DNA of 64,000 nt from CBDAPE01 sp965198325 (GCA_965198325.1 CBDAPE010000016.1:415539-479538); one strand, 5' to 3'; counted from the stretch's first letter, positions 50,791-58,944 are shown. Numbers and translations: made by a program. Notes: generated from the letters alone by a model not told the origin.

Positions 50791-51172
50791 CCGCACGCCA
50801 CTTATGAGCAGTGTTTTCATAGAATTACCCTATTCGTTGACAACACGGGGTGAAACCCGCACGCGCACTCAACGCAAAAGGCCAGGATATGAGCAGTGTT
50901 TTCATCAAAGAAACGCGGTCATCCGACTCCCGCGAATCCGTCAAGTGCGCTCTCCTTATTCGGCCTCCGGCGGGATGCGTGACGATGACCGAGCCACAAA
51001 GCTCAAGGTGCTGAGGGAATTTTGCAGCAGAATCACGAAATTGGATTTGGAAGGAAAGTCCATCGGTCGAATCTATCTGGGTAAGGATTTGATGGGATAA
51101 GAAAAACACGCAAGGCGGGGCAAAGGTGTCAACGTAATGTGGTAATCCCCTTTTCATACCCGCTCCCCGATC
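50791..51172. other. Non-coding stretch with direct repeats between IS6 copy 1 and the M48 fragment
   Basis: No convincing gene is seen. The 17-bp sequence ATGAGCAGTGTTTTCAT occurs at 50804-50820 and again at 50889-50905, and CCCGCACGC occurs at 50790-50798 and 50856-50864. Both 17-bp copies begin with ATG and open short frames (98 and about 41 codons) that resemble nothing known to me. The segment may be the site of small duplications near the IS6 end. Confidence 0.45.
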
Positions 51173-51188
51173 TCACTCGGGATCTTGT

Positions 51189-51590
51189 TCATTGATCTGC
51201 TCCCTCCCGTTCCTCGGGAATGAGGGACAAACCAGAAGCCTGCTTTCGTGCAACTTCCGCTGCGGCGGCCTCGATCGCCAGAAAGCGCTTTGCCGTGGAC
51301 GGATGGGTGGAACCTTCCAGGTGAATGGCGGCTGGGTGGTTAGCTCCCATGCGACGCCATATAGCTGCGGCTCCGGCCACGTCGAAACCCGCTCTTGCAG
51401 CATGGTAGACACCAATGTAGTCCGCTTCCGCTTCGTGTCCGCCGTCAGCGCCTATGGGACAGATAGAGTTGATTGCGTAACGGAGTTTTTTTGGCTCATC
51501 GTAGTGACCGAAGGAAATGGGATGGGCGCCTCCCACCCCTTGATGTTCGAAGGCCGAAAGGGTTGGACCCTCGCGGGCCGACGGCATCAA
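51189..51590 (-). pseudogene. M48 family metallopeptidase, C-terminal fragment
   Basis: The frame reads RYAINSICPIGADGGHEAEADYIGVY, ARAGFDVAGAAAIWRRMGANHP and GSTHPSTAKRFLAIEAAAAEVARK, which is the part of M48 peptidases that follows the HExxH site (third zinc ligand in the EAEAD block, then THP). The N-terminal half with HExxH is missing, and the first 30 residues look like unrelated DNA next to the IS110 element. The insertion of that element probably removed the front of the gene. It is not a duplicate of the intact BepA-like gene at 22311. Confidence 0.75.
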
Positions 51591-51642
51591 AGTGCCACGT
51601 GGTGAAGAGCAAGCTCTTCACGGGTAAACCGGAGGATCCGAA

Positions 51643-52670
51643 ATGAAGACTAACAGAACCGTCGTTGGTGTGGATACGGCAAAGCGAGTGTTCCAGTTGC
51701 ACTGGGTGGATATGGAGACGGGTGAGATTGTGGATTTGAAGCTGACGCGGGCGAAGTTCCTAGAGCACGTCGCCAACCGCACGCCCTGCGTTGTGGCGAT
51801 GGAGGCGTGCGGCGGCACGCAGCATTGGGCGCGCCGGCTGCGGGAACTCGGGCACGAGCCCCGGCTGGTGCCGGCCAAGGCTGTTCGGCCCTTCGTTGGC
51901 GGCAACAAGAATGATGCGCAGGACGCGCGGGCGATCTGGACCGTGGTTCAGCAACCCGGCATCAAGACGGTTGCGATCAAGACCGAGGACCAGCAGGCGG
52001 TCCTGGCGATGCACCGCATGCGCCAGCAGCTGGTGAAGTTCCGCACCGCCCAGATCAACGGCCTGCGCGGTCTTCTGAGCAAATACGGCGAGGTCATGCC
52101 GAAAGGCCGGGCCGGCATACGCCGTGCGATCGCCCCGGCCCTGGAGCGGGTCTCGGAGCGCCTTCCGGCGATGATCGTGGAGACCCTGCGCGAGCAGTGG
52201 GCGCGGGTGGCCGCGCTCGACAAGGAGATCGGCGAGATCGAGCGACGGATCAAGCTGTGGCACCGCAGCAATGCCGCCAGCCGGCGCATCGCGGAGATCC
52301 CCGGCGTCGGGGTACTGACCGCGACGGCTGTGGTGGCGGCGATGGGCGATCCCGCTGCCTTCAGATCCGGCCGCGAGTTTGCCGCCTGGCTCGGCCTGGT
52401 GCCCCGGCACAAAGGCACAGGGGGACGGGTCCGCACACTCGGCATCTCCAAACGCGGGGACAAGTATCTTCGCACCCTGCTGATCCACGGCGCGCGCACC
52501 GTGCTCACCAACGCCAAGGCGCCGCCCGACTGGGCGCTGCGCGCCTGGCCGCGCGGCGACCGCCCAACGTGGTCACCGTCGCGCTGGCCAACAAGACGGC
52601 ACGCACGATCTGGGCCCTGTTGGCCCATGACCGGGCGTACCAGACGAACTTCGTCAGCCAGCCGGTCTAG
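51643..52670 (+). pseudogene. IS110-family transposase, frameshifted near its C-terminus
   Basis: The product starts MKTNRTVVGVDTAKRVFQLHW, with the RuvC-like acidic residues in VGVDTAK, AMEACGG and NKNDAQDARAI. The C-terminal Tnp domain has IPGVGVLTATAVVAAMGDPAAF and AWLGLVPRHKGTGG. After APPDWAL (about 52537) the frame is lost; the next frame gives RPPNVVTVALANKTARTIWALLAHDRAY, the family's usual C-terminus, ending at 52670. Restoring one G (CTG-G-CGC) yields 342 residues, the normal size. At the position where many relatives have Ser-Ser-Gly this protein has Gly-Thr-Gly. The break probably leaves the enzyme inactive. Confidence 0.85.
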
Positions 52671-52945
52671 GCACGGCAGGCGGCGGGATAACGAACCGAC
52701 ACAGGAGGTGGCCGCTGAAACATTGCGCAAGGTACGACAAGGTGTGATGGCAAACAGGTCAGACCGCGATCCGCTAAGCCTGCATCTTCGTTAGGGCGAG
52801 AAGCCCACGGAAGGAAATGAGGCGCGGATCGGCAGATCCCATCAGGGCCAGCGGGTAAGAAGCCCCGCACCAAAGGCCGGATACAAAACTGCAATCTGCC
52901 TGTCCGTCGCACAAAACCGGTCCTTGCGTAACGGGAGGCGTTCAT
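52671..52945 (+). ncRNA. Non-coding 3' end of the IS110/IS1111-type element, candidate bridge-RNA region
   Basis: In the IS1111 group of IS110 elements the structured bridge RNA that pairs with target and donor DNA is encoded in the right-end non-coding DNA. This 275-bp stretch has several local hairpins (for example GGGCGAGAAGCCC at 52794 and GGATCGGCAGATCC near 52827) and no credible ORF of its own. The call rests on position and family knowledge only; no RNA model was run. Confidence 0.4.
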
Positions 52946-53017
52946 ACAATATGTTTCGCGATTATCCCCTTGACGCAACACTAGTCGATCCCTATTCTCA
53001 GTACATAGGAGGTCGCC

Positions 53018-53872
53018 ATGACCACGTTCTACGAATTTCAACAGCAGTTCCCAGACGACGAAGCGTGCTTGAAGCGTATCATGGTAGAGCGCTACGGCGG
53101 AACGGAGCTGGACTGCCCGAAGTGCGGCACGCACGGCAAATTCTATCGCATGACACGCGAGCGCGCCTATGTGTGCCAGCACTGCAAACACCAGTTGCAT
53201 CCGACCGTGGGCACGATAATGGAGCGCTCGCGCACGCCGCTTCACAAGTGGTTCTATGCGATGCACTTGTTCTCCAATTCCCGGCACGGCGTGGCCGCGA
53301 TGGAACTGCAACGCGAGCTTGGCGTGACGTACAAGACCGCATGGCGCATGGCGCACGAAATCCGCAAGTACATGGCCGATACGGACGGCGAGACGCCGCT
53401 GGGCGGGATCGTCGAGGTCGATGAGACCTACGTTGGCGGGAAGCGGTCGGGCGGGAAGCGCGGACGCGGGGCTCCCGGCAAGACGGTCGTGTTCGGGATG
53501 TTGGAACGCGACGGCGATGTAATGACGAAGGTTGTTCCGGACGTTCGCAAAAAGACGCTGCATCCGATCATCAAAGAGAACGTCGATCATGGCAGCACGG
53601 TCAACAGCGACGAGCTGGCGTCCTATAACGGACTGGACAAGGCCGGGTTCGAACACGAGACGGTCAACCATGGAGCCGGGGAATATGTGGACGGCGATTG
53701 CCACGTCAACGGCCTTGAGGGGTTTTGGTCGCGCCTGAAGCTGTCGATCCGTGGGACTCACGTTCACGTTTCGAAGAAGCACCTTCAGAAGTACGTGAAG
53801 GAGTTTGAGTACCGCTACAACAGGCGGAAGCAGCCCGAACGGATTTTCGGCGATCTGGTGGCGAGCCTTTAG
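53018..53872 (+). CDS. IS1595-family transposase
   Basis: The 284-residue protein begins MTTFYEFQQQFPDDEACLKR, has a zinc ribbon (CPKCGTHGKFYRM, then VCQHCKHQLHPTVGTIME) and an ISXO2-like DDE domain: VEVDETYVGGKRSGGKRG (first Asp/Glu region), STVNSDELASYNGL (second Asp) and HVNGLEGFWSRLKLSIRGTH (Glu/Asn). A perfect AGGAGG ribosome-binding site precedes the ATG by 7 bp. The gene is intact and appears functional. It lies 61 bp inside the left end. Confidence 0.95.
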   Translation: MTTFYEFQQQFPDDEACLKRIMVERYGGTELDCPKCGTHGKFYRMTRERAYVCQHCKHQLHPTVGTIMERSRTPLHKWFYAMHLFSNSRHGVAAMELQRELGVTYKTAWRMAHEIRKYMADTDGETPLGGIVEVDETYVGGKRSGGKRGRGAPGKTVVFGMLERDGDVMTKVVPDVRKKTLHPIIKENVDHGSTVNSDELASYNGLDKAGFEHETVNHGAGEYVDGDCHVNGLEGFWSRLKLSIRGTHVHVSKKHLQKYVKEFEYRYNRRKQPERIFGDLVASL

Positions 53873-54091
53873 TTAGGACGGCGCGGAGAAGGGTGTCAAA
53901 TCGCGTCATCGAAGACATCCATCACTCCTGTTTTTTCGCAGCCACAAGGTCGTTAGTTCGAGCGTCCCGCGCCATCATCATTAGAAACGTACTCCACGCG
54001 ACAATGGTCGGACGATTTTCTTGCAAATTGTCAATCATGGGTATTGGTCGCGGTGTCTTTATGCCCAAGCTCGAAAGGCATTCCTCCAATT

Positions 54092-54445
54092 CTACAAGTC
54101 GCGCAATATAGATGAGCGCTTCCCTGGGCTTGGTTTCTCATCCAATATGGATGCTATTTCGTCCCGTCGCTCCACAATTTCTTGATATAGATCCCCAAAC
54201 GCTTGGGGTTTGGAGGCGAGGAGATTGGACACCCATTTCCATTTCGATATCCAATTCCAACAGAGGCCGAATAGAGCTAATGTTCCAAACGCGATCAGGA
54301 AGACGCTTGCGGCCTCGATGAAGAAGGGATCGATTAGCTGCCCATCAAACATTACTTCGGCTCCACCCCATCGAATTTCGATGAAACCGAAGCATCCAAA
54401 GAGCTGACACGCGCCGGTCGCGGCACGAAGTAAACCAATCTGCAT
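54092..54445 (-). CDS. Putative small membrane protein, passenger gene inside the IS1595 element
   Basis: The 117-residue ORF lies entirely within the IS1595 inverted ends, opposite to the transposase. Its middle has a clear hydrophobic helix (IEAASVFLIAFGTLALFGLCW, about residues 43-63), a weaker one near residues 5-22, and a charged helical C-terminus (LYQEIVERRDEIASILDEK). Base composition is lower in GC than its surroundings. I do not recognise the family. Some IS1595-group elements are known to carry passenger genes, so this may be cargo. Its start lies 47 bp from the right end. Confidence 0.5.
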   Translation of the reverse strand: MQIGLLRAATGACQLFGCFGFIEIRWGGAEVMFDGQLIDPFFIEAASVFLIAFGTLALFGLCWNWISKWKWVSNLLASKPQAFGDLYQEIVERRDEIASILDEKPSPGKRSSILRDL

Positions 54446-54571
54446 CCGGCCATCATGCCGATCCCTACTGTTGCGTTAAGGGGATAATCGCGAAATGTTT
54501 TGACGACGGACAGAAATGCGGGTTAGGTTTTTGTCGGGAATTGAATATGCATAGGGAGGCGATCAGATAGC

Positions 54572-55582
54572 ATGAGACTGATAGGCGTATTGATTGCTGC
54601 CGCCATGGCGGTATCGGCTACTGTTCAGGCCGCGACGTTGGATGACGTCAAAGCCAAGAACTTTCTCCAATGCGGAGTTTCAGATGGTCTTGCCGGCTTC
54701 GCGTTTACCGATGCCGAGGGCAATTGGGACGGCTTCGACGTATCCTTCTGCCGCGCGACCGCCGCCGCGATCTTCGGCGATCCAGGCGCGATCAAGTTCA
54801 CGCCGACCACCGGCAAGACGCGCTTCACCGCGCTCGCATCGGGCGAGGTCGATATCCTTTACCGCAACACGACCTGGACGCTGAGTCGCGACGTCGACCT
54901 CAAGTTCAGCTTCCTGGGTGTGAACTATTATGATGGCCAAGGGTTCTTGGTGCGCCGGGATCTGGGCCTGACATCGGCCAGGGAACTGGGTGGCGCGACC
55001 GTGTGCATTCAGACCGGCACCACCACCGAGCTCAACCTGGCGGACTATTTCCGCACCAACAATATGAGCTACGAGCCGGTTCCAATCGAGACCAACACGG
55101 AGACGCAGCAGAAGTATCTGTCCAACGCCTGTGATGTCTACACCACGGACGCGTCCGCCCTGGCTGCGACCCGGGCGACCTTCGAGGACCCCGAGAACCA
55201 TGTCGTCCTGCCGGAGATCATCTCCAAGGAGCCGCTAGGTCCGGTGGTCCGTCATGGCGACGACGCCTGGGGCGATATCGTTCGCTGGGTCTTGAATGCA
55301 CTGATTGTGGCCGAGGAGAAAGGTATCACGGCGGCGAATGTCGAGGAACTTGCCAAGGGCACGAGCGATCCCGAGGTCAACCGCCTGCTGGGCTCCGAAG
55401 GCCGCTTCGGCGAACAGTTGGGCCTGTCGAGCGACTGGGCCGTGCATGCCATCAAGGCCACCGGGAATTATGGTGAGATCTTCGAGAAGTATATCGGCGA
55501 GAACACGCCTATCGGCCTGCCTCGGGGCCTAAATCAACTCTGGAGTGAGGGCGGTATCCTCTACGCCCCACCGTTCCGGTAA
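54572..55582 (+). CDS. aapJ: General L-amino acid ABC transporter substrate-binding protein (AapJ/BztA-like), orphan
   Basis: The 336-residue precursor has a signal peptide (MRLIGVLIAAAMAVSATVQA) and then LDDVKAKNFLQCGVSDGLAGFAFTDAEGNWDGFDV. The later blocks TGKTRFTALASGEVDILYRNTTWTLSRD and TVCIQTGTTTELNLADYF are the AapJ pattern. It would bind polar amino acids in the periplasm for an AapQMP-type permease, but no such genes are nearby. The ATG follows AGGGAGGCGATCAG. Its upstream region was cut by the IS1595 element 76 bp away, so the native promoter may be lost. It forms a two-gene cargo island with the TorF-like porin. Confidence 0.92.
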   Translation: MRLIGVLIAAAMAVSATVQAATLDDVKAKNFLQCGVSDGLAGFAFTDAEGNWDGFDVSFCRATAAAIFGDPGAIKFTPTTGKTRFTALASGEVDILYRNTTWTLSRDVDLKFSFLGVNYYDGQGFLVRRDLGLTSARELGGATVCIQTGTTTELNLADYFRTNNMSYEPVPIETNTETQQKYLSNACDVYTTDASALAATRATFEDPENHVVLPEIISKEPLGPVVRHGDDAWGDIVRWVLNALIVAEEKGITAANVEELAKGTSDPEVNRLLGSEGRFGEQLGLSSDWAVHAIKATGNYGEIFEKYIGENTPIGLPRGLNQLWSEGGILYAPPFR

Positions 55583-55634
55583 TAATAACCCGGAAGAAGA
55601 CACGTCCTTCGGAATTAATTAAGGAGATCGTCAC

Positions 55635-56330
55635 ATGAACAAGTCATCGACGCCGCAGATTGTTGCATGTGCCTTTGCCGCCGCCGTGGGATTGACGTGG
55701 GGTGCGTCGGCCTATGCCGAATCCAGTTTCTCATCGAGCCTCAAGCTCACCACGGATTACGCCCTGCGAGGTGCTTCCGACACCGACGGGGGCCCCGCTG
55801 TTCAAGGAAGTTTCGATTGGTCGCACAGCGGGGGATACTATACCGGCATCTGGGCGTCGAATACGGCAAGCCCGAATAACGTCGAGCTCAACTATTACGC
55901 CGGATACGCGACTGCGCTCGACGACGGTCTCGACATCGACGTAGGCGTGATATACCTCCATTATCCGGACTATTACCTTGAGGATGACGACGGGGAGGCA
56001 TGGGAGAGTTTCGGGGAGTTCAAGGCGGCTCTCGGTTTTGACGCGGGCTTCGCGGACCTTGGTCTCCGTTACGGCCATATAACCACGGATGATAAGCAGA
56101 ACCGCGTAAGTTTCAGCGCCAGTGCGCCAATCGGCCAAGAGGTTCCCCTCACCTTGTTTGCCCAGTACGGGATCAACGCCTATTCGGAAGACGATTCCAA
56201 AGACTACAACTGGTATCTGGTTGGAATTGGTACCGAGATAGAGGGTTTCGGCCTGGATATCTTCTATACGGGCCGCGATACCAGCGGTTCCGACGAAATC
56301 CTGGGCACTTCCGTCTCGCGCAGCTTCTAA
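55635..56330 (+). CDS. TorF family putative outer-membrane porin
   Basis: The 231-residue precursor has a signal peptide (MNKSSTPQIVACAFAAAVGL, cleavage after SAYA) and a beta-barrel sequence rich in Gly, Tyr and Asp: KLTTDYALRGASDTDGGPAVQGSFDW, YYTGIWASN, ELNYYAGYA and DVGVIYLHYPDY, ending in SVSRSF with the terminal Phe needed for outer-membrane insertion. This is the TorF/gcw_chp pattern. AAGGAGATC lies 8 bp before the ATG. It sits 52 bp after the AapJ-like gene, so both may serve uptake of the same compound; that is inference. Confidence 0.88.
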   Translation: MNKSSTPQIVACAFAAAVGLTWGASAYAESSFSSSLKLTTDYALRGASDTDGGPAVQGSFDWSHSGGYYTGIWASNTASPNNVELNYYAGYATALDDGLDIDVGVIYLHYPDYYLEDDDGEAWESFGEFKAALGFDAGFADLGLRYGHITTDDKQNRVSFSASAPIGQEVPLTLFAQYGINAYSEDDSKDYNWYLVGIGTEIEGFGLDIFYTGRDTSGSDEILGTSVSRSF

Positions 56331-56489
56331 TTAGGGCCGCAAGCACTCGGGGGACGGAGCGGCTCCAGCAGTGGACCCGGCTTTGTCAAGTTAATCGGAT
56401 TCACGGCAGTGTCTCAGTTTGAAATATTAAGAGGTTGACACGCCGGCCTGGGCGCCGTCCCTTGCAACGGTGCATGCGCTTGAGTGGCC

Positions 56490-56547
56490 TGCCCCCGATT
56501 AGTGGTCCAGCGCTTAAGTTAGAGTTTGGCGCGGGTTAAGTTGATGG
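56490..56547 (+). repeat. 58-bp terminal inverted repeat, left copy
   Basis: It runs from TGCCCCCGATTAGTGG to GGTTAAGTTGATGG and is perfectly complementary to 57767-57824. With the flanking palindromic GGCC the match is 62 bp (56486-56547). Confidence 0.95.
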
Positions 56548-57419
56548 GCCGCCCGTAGCCCCTCAACAGGGTAGGTTGGCCCCTCAACGTTTGGCAAGAT
56601 GGTTTCTGGGGCCGGCGGTCTGTATCCGAGCGAGCTATGCGGCCGGATGGTATTATAGTGATGGCGCCATCGTTCGATCAGCACTTTGGCCTGCTTCAGT
56701 GTAGAGAAGATCTCCGTGTTCAGGATTTCGTCCCGGAGCTTTGAGTTGAAGCTCTCGTTGTATCCGTTCTCCCAAGGTGACCCGGGCTCGATATAGAGGG
56801 TCTTGACGCCGATCCTGCCGAGCCAGTCGCGGACGGCATGAGCGGTAAACTCTGAGCCGTTGTCGGAACGGATATGATCCGGCGGGCCATGTTGGACGAA
56901 GAGCTCGGTCAGACAATGGAGGACATTGTCCGAGTTCAATCTTCGCTCGACGACAACGGCCATGCACCGCCTGGTGAACTCATCGATCACGGTGAGCATG
57001 CGGAACGTCCTCCCATCGTGTGTTCGATCCATGACGAAGTCATAGGACCAGACGTGATTGGGCCAGCACGGCCGCAGACGGATGCAGGATCCGTCGTTGA
57101 GCCACAGCCTGCCCCGTTTCGGTTGCTTCTGTGGGAGCTTCAGCCCCTCCCGCCGCCAGATGCGCTGGACCCGCTTGGCGTTCACGTGCCAACCTTCGGT
57201 CCTGAGCAAGGCAGTGATCCGCCGATCGCCATATCTGCCATACTGGCTGGCCAAGCGGATGATCGCGGCCCTGAGGGCCTCTTCATCATCCCGACCACGG
57301 GGTCTCTTGCGCTGGGTTGAGCGATGTTGGCCTGCAACAGCACAGGCCCGTCGCTCGGAGATCCCCAGTTCGGCCTGGAGATGATCAACACACTGCCGGC
57401 GACGGGCGGGGCTTAGCAA
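56514..57419 (-). CDS. IS3-family transposase OrfB
   Basis: The 301-residue protein has the HTH_21 segment (AIIRLASQYGRYGDRRITALLRTEGW), and the rve integrase core with the DDE residues in WSYDFVMDRTHDG (Asp), HIRSDNGSEFTAHAV (Asp) and ENGYNESFNSKLRDE (Glu). The C-terminus ends in YNTIRPHSSLGYRPPAPE, typical of the family. It overlaps orfA by 7 bp in another frame; in this family a -1 ribosomal frameshift usually fuses the two. The gene is intact. Confidence 0.95.
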   Translation of the reverse strand: MLSPARRRQCVDHLQAELGISERRACAVAGQHRSTQRKRPRGRDDEEALRAAIIRLASQYGRYGDRRITALLRTEGWHVNAKRVQRIWRREGLKLPQKQPKRGRLWLNDGSCIRLRPCWPNHVWSYDFVMDRTHDGRTFRMLTVIDEFTRRCMAVVVERRLNSDNVLHCLTELFVQHGPPDHIRSDNGSEFTAHAVRDWLGRIGVKTLYIEPGSPWENGYNESFNSKLRDEILNTEIFSTLKQAKVLIERWRHHYNTIRPHSSLGYRPPAPETILPNVEGPTYPVEGLRAAHQLNPRQTLT

Positions 57420-57715
57420 TTTCCCTCAAGCGCCTCTTTCAAGATCAGCTTATCCAACGTCAGATCCGAGATCGCCTTGCGGAGACGGCCATTCTCCTTC
57501 TCCAGGTCCTTCAGACGCTTGGCCTGGTCAGTACGAAGGCCGCCATAGTCCTTGCGCCAGCGATAGTAACTCTGCTCCGATACGCCGAGCGTGCGACAAG
57601 CTTGACCAACCGACTGGCCCTGCGCCAAAGCCACCTCGGCTTCGCGCAACATGCTGATAATCCGTTCTGAGGTGTAGCGTTTACGGCTCATTTCGTCCTC
57701 CTTTCGAGGGGGCAA
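57413..57715 (-). CDS. IS3-family transposase OrfA (HTH_Tnp_1)
   Basis: The 100-residue protein starts MPPRKEDEMSRKRYTSERIISM, and MSRKRYTSERIISMLREAEV may be the true beginning. It has a helix-turn-helix (GQSVGQACRTLGVSEQSYYRW) and a leucine-zipper-like coil (QAKRLKDLEKENGRLRKAISDLTLDKLILKEAL). It recognises the IS ends. Its end overlaps orfB by 7 bp. A GGAGG ribosome-binding site is present before the second Met. Confidence 0.93.
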   Translation of the reverse strand: MPPRKEDEMSRKRYTSERIISMLREAEVALAQGQSVGQACRTLGVSEQSYYRWRKDYGGLRTDQAKRLKDLEKENGRLRKAISDLTLDKLILKEALEGNC

Positions 57716-57766
57716 AATGCGCCAAACTCTTCAATAAATCTGGACCACTTTTAGGGGGTCACTCCA

Positions 57767-57824
57767 CCATCAACTTAACCCGCGCCAAACTCTAACTTAA
57801 GCGCTGGACCACTAATCGGGGGCA
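57767..57824 (-). repeat. 58-bp terminal inverted repeat, right copy
   Basis: It is the exact reverse complement of 56490-56547, starting CCATCAACTTAACC and ending ACTAATCGGGGGCA. It lies 5 bp outside the native upstream end of the IS3 element. Confidence 0.95.
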
Positions 57825-57828
57825 GGCC

Positions 57829-58189
57829 ATTAGTGGTATACGGAAATATCAAAGAAATGACCAAGATCGACGATAGTGTGATCGCCCCTGTTTTCGGCTC
57901 ATTGGAGCTACAGGATCAAGGCACTGCTTCTTTTGACCCTATACTACGTAAGGCTTACGGCGCAGTAACCAATCCGAAGTTTGCGAGCGTCACCGGACTA
58001 AGCGGCAGCCCAATTTTCAACATGACTAGGGAAAGGTTATGCGGGATGACAATCCGCGCGAGCCTTGTTCAAGGGATCTGCAAACTTTGGTACGTGGACA
58101 TATTTGACATCCTAAAATTACTGGATGCTATCCAAACTGGAAGTACAAACACCATTTACGAGAAGATGCTCCGTCGCCTGTCAAATTAG
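57829..58189 (+). pseudogene. Trypsin-like serine protease fragment (C-terminal part)
   Basis: A frame open at its left edge, where the IS3 element ends, encodes about 118 residues including SVTGLSGSPIFNMTRERLCGM. GxSGSP is the catalytic-Ser block of chymotrypsin-fold proteases; the His and Asp parts would lie in the missing N-terminal half. The C-terminus (LWYVDIFDILKLLDAIQ) is helical. The GC content is below that of the surrounding chromosome. The parent gene was probably cut by the IS3 insertion. The original function is unknown; trypsin-like domains of this kind occur in some defence and stress systems, but nothing here proves that. Confidence 0.55.
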
Positions 58190-58419
58190 GGCCGAGACGA
58201 CCCTAGTCAATGGTTGGCTCTTGTAAGAGAATATTGAGAGCCTCTAGAGAAACCGATTATCCTCAGGACTTGGCATGCCATACAGCAACACTTTCTAAGG
58301 GAGTTCTCCCTGAATATAGCAGCATTTTTTGGCGATGCACATTTCATGGGTCCAGATAGAAGTTATTTCCCTGACACTTGGGTATTTTACGAATAGTGGG
58401 CATAGCACGACGAGGAAGT

Positions 58420-58944
58420 ATGGCGATGCTAGAGTTCGAAGGTAAATGGCGATACGCCAGCCCAGGCACTTCGGAACCCGAGGTGGAGATCGCGTTTCGA
58501 CAGTTGATTGACAGGATTTGTGGCCAAGGAAGGCGTAAGGGAATTCTTGAGCACTTCAAATCTCATTTCGCTTCAGCCGCCGGTGTTCCGCACCAAACGA
58601 GCAGCGACGCAGACTGGGCATCGACGGATCTGGATAGCGTGATGAACGAGGCAGCCATAAACGCATCGCTGTTCATTGAAGCCTTCTACGACGCCTGCGA
58701 TGAGCTTGAGGGGCGTCATCCCGAAATGGAAATGCCGGGCGTCGGACGGATCAACCGTATCCTGGGCGATGCTGGCTCGGGCATTCAGATTAACCGACCC
58801 AAGCTCATCCCTACCCACGAGCATGTGTCTGAATATCACCCTCTGGCAGTGTCAAAGCAAATCGTCTTGAGCCGGGAAGGAAGCTTCCGTAGCCTCTGCC
58901 TATGCACAATCCTTTGCATTATTTCAACAGCTCATCCGAGGTGA
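58420..58944 (+). CDS. Unknown protein truncated by IS6 copy 2
   Basis: The ATG at 58420 follows a good ribosome-binding site (GAGGAAG). The first 141 residues (MAMLEFEGKWRYASPGTSE, then FIEAFYDACDELEGRHPEMEMP and VGRINRILGDAGSGIQI) read like a genuine protein, with a helical region and a C-terminal segment that faintly recalls AbiJ-type N-terminal domains. At 58845 the IS6 element begins and the remaining 30 residues are IS-derived. There is no signal or membrane segment. The native C-terminus is lost, so the function cannot be judged. Confidence 0.5.
   Translation: MAMLEFEGKWRYASPGTSEPEVEIAFRQLIDRICGQGRRKGILEHFKSHFASAAGVPHQTSSDADWASTDLDSVMNEAAINASLFIEAFYDACDELEGRHPEMEMPGVGRINRILGDAGSGIQINRPKLIPTHEHVSEYHPLAVSKQIVLSREGSFRSLCLCTILCIISTAHPR

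Larger units (their letters stand above)
51595..52945 (+). mobile_element. IS110-family (IS1111-type) insertion sequence
   Basis: This is a transposase gene with a short 5' non-coding part and about 275 bp of non-coding DNA at the 3' end. The boundaries are approximate, because such elements lack terminal inverted repeats. A 9-bp perfect inverted repeat (GTGAAGAGC and GCTCTTCAC, 51602-51621) lies just upstream of the gene. The element adjoins the IS1595 element on its right and truncates the M48 fragment on its left. Confidence 0.75.
52957..54492 (+). mobile_element. IS1595-family insertion sequence with passenger region
   Basis: The inverted ends are CGCGATTATCCCCTTGACGC at 52957 and, on the opposite strand from 54492, CGCGATTATCCCCTTAACGC; they differ at one of the first 20 positions and stay similar for several more. 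The flanking 8-mers ATATGTTT (52949-52956) and AAATGTTT (54493-54500) differ at one base and look like the 8-bp target duplication of this family. At 1.54 kb the element is longer than a simple IS1595 member; the extra DNA (53873-54445) holds a minus-strand gene. It lies just upstream of the AapJ-like gene. Confidence 0.85.
56490..57824 (-). mobile_element. IS3-family insertion sequence with a duplicated, inverted end
   Basis: The element carries orfA and orfB on the minus strand. The downstream end at 56490 (TGCCCCCGATTAGTGGTCCA) and the native upstream end at 57761 (other strand: TGACCCCCTAAAAGTGGTCC) form the usual imperfect repeat. Beyond the native upstream end, after 5 bp, lies an exact inverted 58-bp copy of the downstream end (57767-57824). 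The whole unit is flanked by GGCC on both sides (56486-56489 and 57825-57828), which fits a 4-bp target duplication, so the unit bounded by the two identical ends may have moved as one. Confidence 0.85.

Noticed and set aside
50804..50905. CRISPR-like direct repeats
   Set aside because: Only two 17-bp copies, no regular spacing and no cas genes.
52380..52460. Loss of the catalytic Ser in the IS110 transposase (Gly-Thr-Gly in place of Ser-Ser-Gly)
   Set aside because: I recall that related IS1111-type transposases also read GTGG here, so the alignment of the catalytic Ser is uncertain by eye and the frameshift is the stronger defect.
52667..53782. Minus-strand ORF of 371 codons antisense to the IS1595 transposase
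   Set aside because: It is opposite to an intact transposase with zinc-ribbon and DDE motifs and has no recognisable domain.
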